Origin: Zelopaecilomyces penicillatus
Lineage: Eukaryota > Ascomycota > Sordariomycetes > Hypocreales > Pseudodiploosporaceae
Reading direction: 5' to 3'
DNA length: 64,000 bases
Assembly: GCA_005765155.1 (NCBI GenBank)
Contig: VCCP01000003.1
Span: 5,084,001-5,148,000 of the forward strand
The notes under the pieces were generated by a model. The model did not search any database. It was not told where the DNA came from and worked only from the letters and a program-made list of their open reading frames with translations. Numbering within the stretch: the first letter of the stretch is position 1; every line of letters starts with the position of its first letter. This document shows, piece by piece, positions 56,304 to 64,000 of the stretch. Position numbers and translations under genes: made by a program.

Positions 56304-59300
56304 GTGGGCCGTTTGAACACACACCAAACCCCCACTCTCACTACGTCTTATCCATTCCTCATGCTTCAGCTTATTCAAGGGCCGCTGACGCTGGTGCCAA
56401 AAGAGGCCTGAGAACATTTGGCGGAATGCCTGCAACGAGATGTGCGTGGCTTCGGAAAAACGGCTCTAGATTTGACCATCTAGCCGTCTTTTCCGTGAAC
56501 AAGATGGCAAACCCCTCTAGCTACCACATCCTAATCGTACCTCCACGGAGTCTGTCAAGTACACGATACCTTGTAGAGGCTGGCAAATAAGAGCGAAACC
56601 ATTGACGGAAGCCAATAATTGAAGCTTCAGCCAGGCGATCCCGAGGCGCCTCTGCCCCTAGCTTCTTACATTTGTCGGCCCGTCGACGTGCTAGTTTTTT
56701 TCGTATTGTTTGCTTGACACGCTGCTCCCTACATTGTTTACTCGTGGCCACCTACCTGGACTGTAATTTTAAAGTCCTGCCCCATCAACTCAGCCTAACC
56801 CATCACGCCATCGTCAGATAACGAGCAGCTGAGCAGACAGAGTCATCATCGCCAGCAGGCTACCCGTTGAACTCGCCCGCCCCAGCCAGCCGGTAAAGGC
56901 TGCCACAGCAAGGGCATAGTCTCCAGTTCTGTGGGATGAATACATAGCCTATTACATATCAACGGTACGGCTGCGTGGCCACATGTCCGGGCTATGCAAA
57001 GGTGGCAGAACCTCGTGCAGGCTCCTTGTCGCCCGCTGGACGACTTCCAACATTGCTTGCACCAGGGAGCCTCCCTCAGACACGACGCAAGGTGGTATCA
57101 ATGGCCTCGGTGCATCGCGTCCCCCAGTTTCTTTTTAGGATTTTAGAGTTGTTTGGATTAAGGCCAAAAGGTCTCAGACAGAGTCGCGCTCCAGGTCGCC
57201 TCATTTGCTTGACTAATTTTGTGTTTATGCAGTGCAGTCTTATCGCCCGTAGCCCCTCTATCTGGTGCCCAGGATGCACGAGTAATTATCCCGTTTCCTG
57301 TTTCAAAGGCAGTTAGATAAGAGTGTGAAGTGCTTTGTACAACGACAAAGTACTCCGGTCTTACTTGTCTAATAATCCTTATCTTGCGCACGTCATTGGC
57401 ATCGCTAAGATGGTTCAGTGTCAACCTTTGCGTCCACGGAAGTGGCTTAAATTGCCCTTAGCTTCGTTTTTTTGCTTGCCACCAAGGAACCGGAAATGTC
57501 TTTGGGCCCGCCATGGCCATTAGACTGCGAGGCCAAATGACGATAAAGCGAAACTACGGCAACAAATAGAAATGACGAAAAAACTACCAGCAAAACTTGG
57601 ATGACAGGACGGCACTGTGTTCAAGTGCTCCACACCGCCTGCAGTCCTTGCTGCGTACACAGTGCTTCAATAGACCACACTGTTAGGTCTTCGAGCGTGT
57701 GGCAGGTTTAGTCATCAAGCTGGCTCGATGGAACCATCCAGCTGAAGCCGAAGAATAACCAGGTTTCCGTACGTTACCAAAGCAGCTTAGGTAATTTTAC
57801 TTGCTCTGACCACCCATAACGGTAAAGTCGACAAACATAGACGAGACAAAGGGGAGAAACCATGAGGGGGGTGTAGTCATAGACACTGCGCAAACGCCGA
57901 TGCTCACGGGCTGCTCACATTTGGTAGCGTTTGAAACGGAGACCGGATCGAACCGCACCAGGGAGTTTCTGGTATTATCATTTTCCAGTGCTTGGATCAA
58001 CTGACAGCTACTAGAAATACTCCGTTCTCAAACGCGTTGTACGTATTCAATCCCGTCCGCCCACCGGAGAAAGGTAGCAACGAGTGCTGACTAGTAGGTA
58101 CGGTAGGTCGGTGCTTGCGGCAGTGTTCTCCAGCAGGGATGTTGCGGCCGATGCACCTGCATCACATTAGGCCCAGAATGGCTCAGGATCGCCTCCCGTG
58201 TCTCGATGCTTAACCAAATTAACCTTACATCGCACCAATGTCACTTACGAATCCCAGACACCCAAGATGCTGAGCAAACTCGAGGCGCCTGCCCCCCGAC
58301 CATTCCGGGGAGAGGGAATCGCCAAGCAATCAGGGATTGATTGCGCCACGCCGGCTGTTGGGATCTGGAATCTGAGTGCTGCTGTGATTGCTAAACTGAT
58401 GAACCTGTCGTGCCCTAACTTGGCATCAGGCAACGAAATGCCCAGCTCAGCGACCGCTTGCTTGGCAGTTCGCCCAGAAACGCCACAGGCACGTTTGTTG
58501 GACAGGGGAAATATGATGAGGAACGTAATAATACCCCTTGATCTGCGCTCGTGGCCGCAATGTTTGAACGAGCATTCGTCACGGCAGTGAGGCGACACGT
58601 ACCGGTATCACTGACTGGGTTTCAATGCTGCAGGGGAGTGGGAGGCGATCCTGGAATGCTGTGTCGTGCAAAAATAGCAACACAGCAACTGGGAACAGGG
58701 ACACAGCATCCAGCGATCAATGTGCTGGCTGGCTTCGTTTCGGCCTCAGTTGGTAGTAACCACGCACTGACTAACCACTGGGCAATCGTTATTACCTGTG
58801 GAATTTTTGCTCACCATTGCCAAGCAAGGACAACTTCCCTGCCGGCTTACTTTGGTCTTGGCATTTTTCGTTTGCCTAATTTCGATCCCGTCTCCAGCGT
58901 ATCCAACCTAAATCGGGGACAGCTTGTGCGAATTGGGACGGGACACTCAGTCATGACTTGACATGGCGAGATACGGTTACGGTCGACTAGAGCTTGACCC
59001 TAAGTTTAATGGGGATCACATCACTATCTGCCGGGGAATCTAGTGCCCGGCACTTTATTTACTGGGTCTTGGCAAGACAGGTCGGTTACGCAAGCTTCTT
59101 TCGACCACAAAGACTGTAGGACACCACACAGGTCTATTCACTCCAAGGGGGAAAGGGGGGCCCCGGCTGTCACTCACCCTGAAGTTCTTGTCAGAAGTGG
59201 GAGGGAGAAACAGAGCGCTACGGTGGTGCTGCTCACCAGCGATCCGGCATTCGCAAGTCCCGGTGGAACGCAAACTGGTGTTGTAATGCAATGCCAAGAT

Positions 59301-62084
59301 GCCCAGACCTGCCGGACGAACATCGCCGCCTCCTGATTCGCTCTTGGCTAGACTCTGGCATCTTACAAAAGACATCCACCAGCCCGCTCATTAGAAGCGA
59401 TCACCCCCAAAAGCCGCGTCCTAGATGCAGCAAACATTCCGCAGCCAGAGACAGCTCATCGTTCATGACGACAACGGCGATGATGGGGAGAAGAAAAAAA
59501 AGGAATGACTGCATTTCAATTTCCCAAACGAGAGTTGTCAAACGTGACCTTTAGACACGGCCATTCCGACGTGCTTATCTGATCGTCATATGTATGACAA
59601 GACCAGTATGCTACCCTCGACGCCGCCAGCAACGTTGGCACGTCCTTTCGAGCGAGTCGGCTGCGTTCTATTTTAGCCCTATACGTCTTGATGATGTTCG
59701 ATAGCAAGGAAGGATGGTGGTATGTGTATGTGTGTCGATTCATACATCGAGTCCGTCCGCTGCTTTGCTACAACCTTCTCCCACCGTCTCCAATCAATTG
59801 AGGGCTTGCTACGCACATGTACTGCCGCACTAGTCGCTGCGATGGAGTGAGCAAGACACGATGCTACCATACGGGCAGCCATGGGATGTCTACACCTACA
59901 CAAGGAGACTTTCCCGGCCTATTCATGCTAGCTCAAGCCGAATAGGGCCTTAGACTCGGACAATGACAGCGGAGACGTCCCGCCCCGTGATTTCCCTCCT
60001 AGGAGCAGTTGATTCAAACATGGCCTGACAATGCCACCTTTCGTTTTGCACACCTTCAGCTAGGGTTGGGCTCGATATCCGTTTCGATCTAGGATGGAGA
60101 GCATCATACCACAATCGTCCAACGACAGATGGAATTGGGCACACGATCATTCTTGGTGCGGAGTAGCGCAAATATCTCAACTTCACAGCGGGAGCCGATG
60201 CGACCCTACCGAACAAGAAGAGATGCCCATATGTTAACATTCCGTGCTACCACTCTGCCCTTGGTTGGTTGGCTGATGGTGCCACAGAGTTGTGGCCCTC
60301 GTGTGCGACACATGCTACTCTTTTGGGGTTGGGGAGTGTATCACACCTTGACATCAAGCTTATTTTTAAGGTATAGGCAGCGGCCGCGGAGAATTGCATC
60401 AAAATTGGTTCAGCAAGCAGATCAGTAGTTTCCCGACATGCGTGACGTGATGCTTGCTTGTGCGTGCATCAGCACTATGTACAGTGTGGCCAGTATATGG
60501 CACGCTTCTAAGTGCATGTCTCTGATGTTAGGTATGTAAGCAAGAAGTCATCTAGGGGTTTCCCTGGCCGGTAGCCATGTTCACGGCCATTGGGTTTTAC
60601 GAGAGCTTTTGCATGGCATGCTGTATGTGCATACATATACAGTGCTTTGTCAAGCCCGATCCTACCTCCCGTGCCAGCATCGACGTACACGGGCGGCGTC
60701 GGTGTTTACAGTACAAATAAGCATGAAGTATTGTAAGCCGCGTGCGTACTTAGGCTCGCTCAGGTAATGTGTGAACTTCTAGAACGCCAGAAATTAGGGA
60801 AAGACACGGGCTGGTGGTGGGGTTCTTCCGAGCGAGCACAGGAACAGGAAGCCGTACAAAGAGAATGGCATTGCTGGCTGCTTAATCAGATGCCTGATTG
60901 CGTGGTAAACTCCGTGTTCTGTAGGACTCTGGGCGCTGGAACGTGCGTTGCCGGCCGCCCGCAGAAGCCGCTCTGGCCCGATGGAATCTTGTGTGTCCTT
61001 GGATGGATGAAGTTGTTTCTTGGCTGGCGGGTGGGAGCTTCTAGATGATTGATTAGGCATGTAGCCCACTGCACCACCATGATGACCAAAGTTGGTAATA
61101 CATAGGGGTGCTGCTGCTGATGATGATGGTGGCGATGGAGGCGGGACATGGGTACTAAACCTCGAATCGTGGATACTAGATAAATGCCAAACTAACTTGA
61201 TAGGTTTACACACATACAGAGGGAACATGGGATATTCTGCCAAGCTTGGGCTTCATCACCGGGGGTCAAGTCTTGGTGTATCCACTAGAATAAGGTACCG
61301 GGCTGGATGGATGAGCTGTCATCGTGGCCCCAGAGGTGCAGCCGACATACATGAAAAATGCTACTGCTTTATACGATACCAAAGTAACCATATCCTTCCA
61401 TCTTGCCCAACCCTCAGAAGTTCCCCCGCAATAGGGGGGGAGCATTGGCGCGATGGCACGATGCGCCCACGGGGACGGCGATGGATGATGGGCATGCTTA
61501 CCTTAAAAAGAAACATAGGTACATAGGGGTTGCTTTGCAAGGGATAGGGTTGCAGCACCAAAACATAGGTTATGTACAATGTAGTTTATAAACGAAGCAG
61601 CGGTATTGGCTCGAAATGTCGTTGCCTGGAAAGGATGGTGAGGGATGCCACTGTAAATGTGAAAATAGAACGCTTGGTTCGGTCTCTAGGCGTGAGTTTA
61701 GTGAGTGTTGCACGTGTTGCGCGTGCCCATGATCTAAATTGCTCACTTATTTGCGAGTAATGGGGATTCTCTGAAGCATTCATCGGGTTTTTTTTTTCTT
61801 TCTAACTTCTACATGCGATTGTCTTTCTCCTTTTTGTGACATTTTTAAATCGAGAATTTTAGACAATTTGTATGCGACTTTACATGATGGCTCATAAAAC
61901 CTTTTAGGATTGCTGAGTGTCCATCACCTCCGCATTCGGATATCGCAGATGGCCTACCCGGAATCGATCAACCCATGATGGGGCGATGGACGATCTTGCT
62001 CCAATTTCCAGTACAATGTCAGCCGGCGTACTCCGTAAATGATGCCAGTCAATAAAAAGTCGATTATTGTGAGCTACAAGAGTC

Positions 62085-62106
62085 ATGAAGAAGAAGAAGA
62101 AGAAGA
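62085..62106. repeat. (GAA)n microsatellite
   Basis: About six to seven GAA units in non-coding DNA. Confidence 0.85.
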
Positions 62107-62231
62107 TAAAGGACTATCAATAACATAGCCTTGCTTTGCCTAAGACGTCTATCCTACTAACTATTTGAATGATTTTGATGGATGCCACTACGGACGACAC
62201 AGCGGCTAAAACACGCCAAACATGTCATCCA

Positions 62232-62260
62232 ACACACACACACACACACACACACACACT
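62232..62260. repeat. (AC)14 microsatellite
   Basis: Uninterrupted AC dinucleotide repeat in non-coding DNA. Confidence 0.9.
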
Positions 62261-64000
62261 CCCCTGTGTCACGCTAGACATCCTTCGGTGACGTTTGAGT
62301 GCATTACTTGGTTGGGAGTGATTCGTGCGTATTCGTGTAGATGAGTTTTGTGTGTGTGCTTTGCATATTTGTAGCCTTGCAACCCCGGATTTTTCAGAGG
62401 AGGATCAGCAATACTTGTGATATGTTGGCCGTGACGTTTCCACGGGCATGGACTTTACCACCAATGATGAAGAGACGCCGCCGATCTTACATGCATCGTA
62501 TCTAACCTAGCTATCTCTAGATTATACTCATCTCATCTGCATCCGCGTATTGTAACAACGCATGCCTACATCTACGATTATACACCCTAGCACCAGTTTC
62601 TTTAGAATTAGCACCTGCGATGAGTACAGTAGGTAGGTGGGTAGGATCTAAGCAACTCTTTGTACCAAAAAACATCACCTTTCGGCCCTGCTTTACAATG
62701 GGGGTGGGGGAGTGTGTTTCTATGCTCTCCTTCTAGGTCTCGTATGTATGTAATAACGCTTTGTATTGGTTCGACGTAGTTTTTTATTTATTTATTTTAT
62801 TTCACAAAGGCTTAGGGCGGGCATGACAAGTGGCCAGGTGAGTGACTGATCACCATCACATTTGGACTAGACAGAAATCGGGCTTTTTCAATGGAACATG
62901 GCCCGTGATGCCGAGCAGGCTCACGGTCGTCCTTGTGTGTGTGTTTTGACAAAATAGAAACGTAACATGCGCCCGGTTGTGGGGGGAAAGAAGGCGAATG
63001 TTTCCTCTTCTTTTTTTTGGTTGTTCCGAGACGATGCTACAAGCCATTCATGGAGGGTGAAGGCAAAGGAGGTCAGTGTGAAGCTGTGATGACTTTTGTC
63101 GAATCTGAGTTTTCTGCAATTTGTGATATGTGCAGCTGCTACATGTTCCAATACATCTGCGATGACAGAGGAGATTCGCGGATTTACAAGTTTCCTTAAT
63201 AATTATGAAACATTCAACGTCATGGGCGTAAGTGAGCTGCGTTGAATACTCAGTCTATAGCGTGGATTCCCATGGCCACATTCTCACCATCTCGCTATCT
63301 CGCCACCCAACATGCACACAGCACTGTCACCACCATGTAAAAGCGGGATAATTTACCCCAGACTTTCGTGTACTACTGCCGACTTTCTGAATCCATATAT
63401 TAATTATCCCATCAATGATCCCGATCTTGCTGCGGGGAATCAGCCAGCCCTTGCGCGCTATGGCCCCTCGCCCCTCTAGATTTCCCCAGATATTGGCCCT
63501 AAAGAAAAACCTGTTGTTGGGTCTCTGCCTCTGTTTATCACATTAATTACTTGACCTCCCCTCCCGTTCCGTGGATACCCGAATAGAAAAAAAGGGAAAT
63601 CCGAGAGGGCGCGCGCGCTTGTTCAGATTCGGGGAACAGTCGGAGTTTTTTCTTCATTTTTCATTGAGAACGGGGTAGACATTCCCGCGATTTTGTCTCA
63701 GATCCTGTGCCGTCTGCGCTGTTGTAGCACCTCCGCGGGATGATGATTTGATAAACAGTTGGTGTCTTGCTTGTCATGAAAAACGCAGTGTGGATTAGTG
63801 AGCACGACCGGGTTTGCAGAGTGTTTCTGTCCTTTGCTGTTTCTTTAAGAAATACAGCATAAACATGTTCATCTGGTAGCAAAATAGGTGTCTCTCATCT
63901 CGGACTTGACCGTCAACCAGGTTTATTAGGCAGTTGTCGTTGTAATCGGATTTTGTGGTGGGATAACCAACATGTGGCCAGGCATTGCAGCCGAGGTATT

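Larger units (their letters stand above)
55000..64000. other. 9-kb gene-poor terminal region
   Basis: No convincing protein gene. The longest frame (55362-56150, 262 codons) has no family signature, shares its sequence with an opposite-strand frame, and includes biased stretches. The region is dotted with simple sequence: C16-T7 at 56281-56303, (GAA)n at about 62085-62106, (AC)14 at about 62232-62260, GC dinucleotides at about 63608-63620. A long UTR, ncRNAs or a distal promoter cannot be excluded. Confidence 0.4.

Noticed and set aside
1..64000. CRISPR arrays, insertion sequences, phage or bacterial operon features
   Set aside because: The sequence is eukaryotic with spliced genes. No direct-repeat/spacer arrays or transposase genes were recognised.

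Overview
The window is nuclear DNA of a filamentous ascomycete. Genes carry short GT..AG introns of about 45-110 nt, and the families present are fungal: SAT-type non-reducing PKS, Zn2Cys6/AflR-type regulators, 2EXR protein, NACHT-ankyrin protein and a SAT4/HAL4 kinase. A Sordariomycete, possibly hypocrealean, is my guess only; no rRNA or housekeeping marker settles it.

Layout. 1.45-3.45 kb: a 2EXR-domain protein. 4.3-26.2 kb: a compact biosynthetic gene cluster. In order it holds a seven-exon non-reducing PKS (SAT-KS-MAT-PT-ACP-TE, 2058 aa); a free ACP-like/thioesterase protein (-); a free acyltransferase domain of highly-reducing-PKS type (+); an AflR-like protein without a zinc cluster (-); a full AflR-type Zn2Cys6 regulator (+); an amidohydrolase-family decarboxylase (-); and, divergent from it, an eight-exon fusion of a flavin-dependent halogenase with an O-methyltransferase (998 aa). 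26.4-31.9 kb: accessory, decaying DNA with a frameshifted NACHT-ankyrin gene, a MACPF-like 3' fragment and an orphan gene. 32.9-33.8 kb: a small helical orphan. 38.4-40.1 kb: a secretory-type FAD oxidoreductase. 41.8-42.7 kb: a kinase-fold protein, possibly incomplete. 48.3-50.8 kb: a SAT4/HAL4-like kinase. From 50.9 kb to the end I find no convincing protein gene.

How the cluster may work (inference). The PKS would make an unreduced aromatic acid, the amidohydrolase would decarboxylate it, and the fusion enzyme would chlorinate and O-methylate the phenol. Release is the unusual part. The PKS's own TE keeps Ser1915 and Asp1942 but has Ser2035 where the catalytic His is expected. The separate ACP-TE protein next door has a complete Ser187/Asp214/His338 triad, but its ACP has Ala44 in place of the phosphopantetheine serine. 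The two proteins look complementary, which suggests off-loading in trans. A catalytically intact free acyltransferase is transcribed divergently from that TE. TCG-N5-CGA/G sequences, the AflR-type core, occur in all five cluster promoter regions I read.

Gene models were spliced by eye from frame continuity and splice consensus. Family assignments come from motif recognition, not from database searches.
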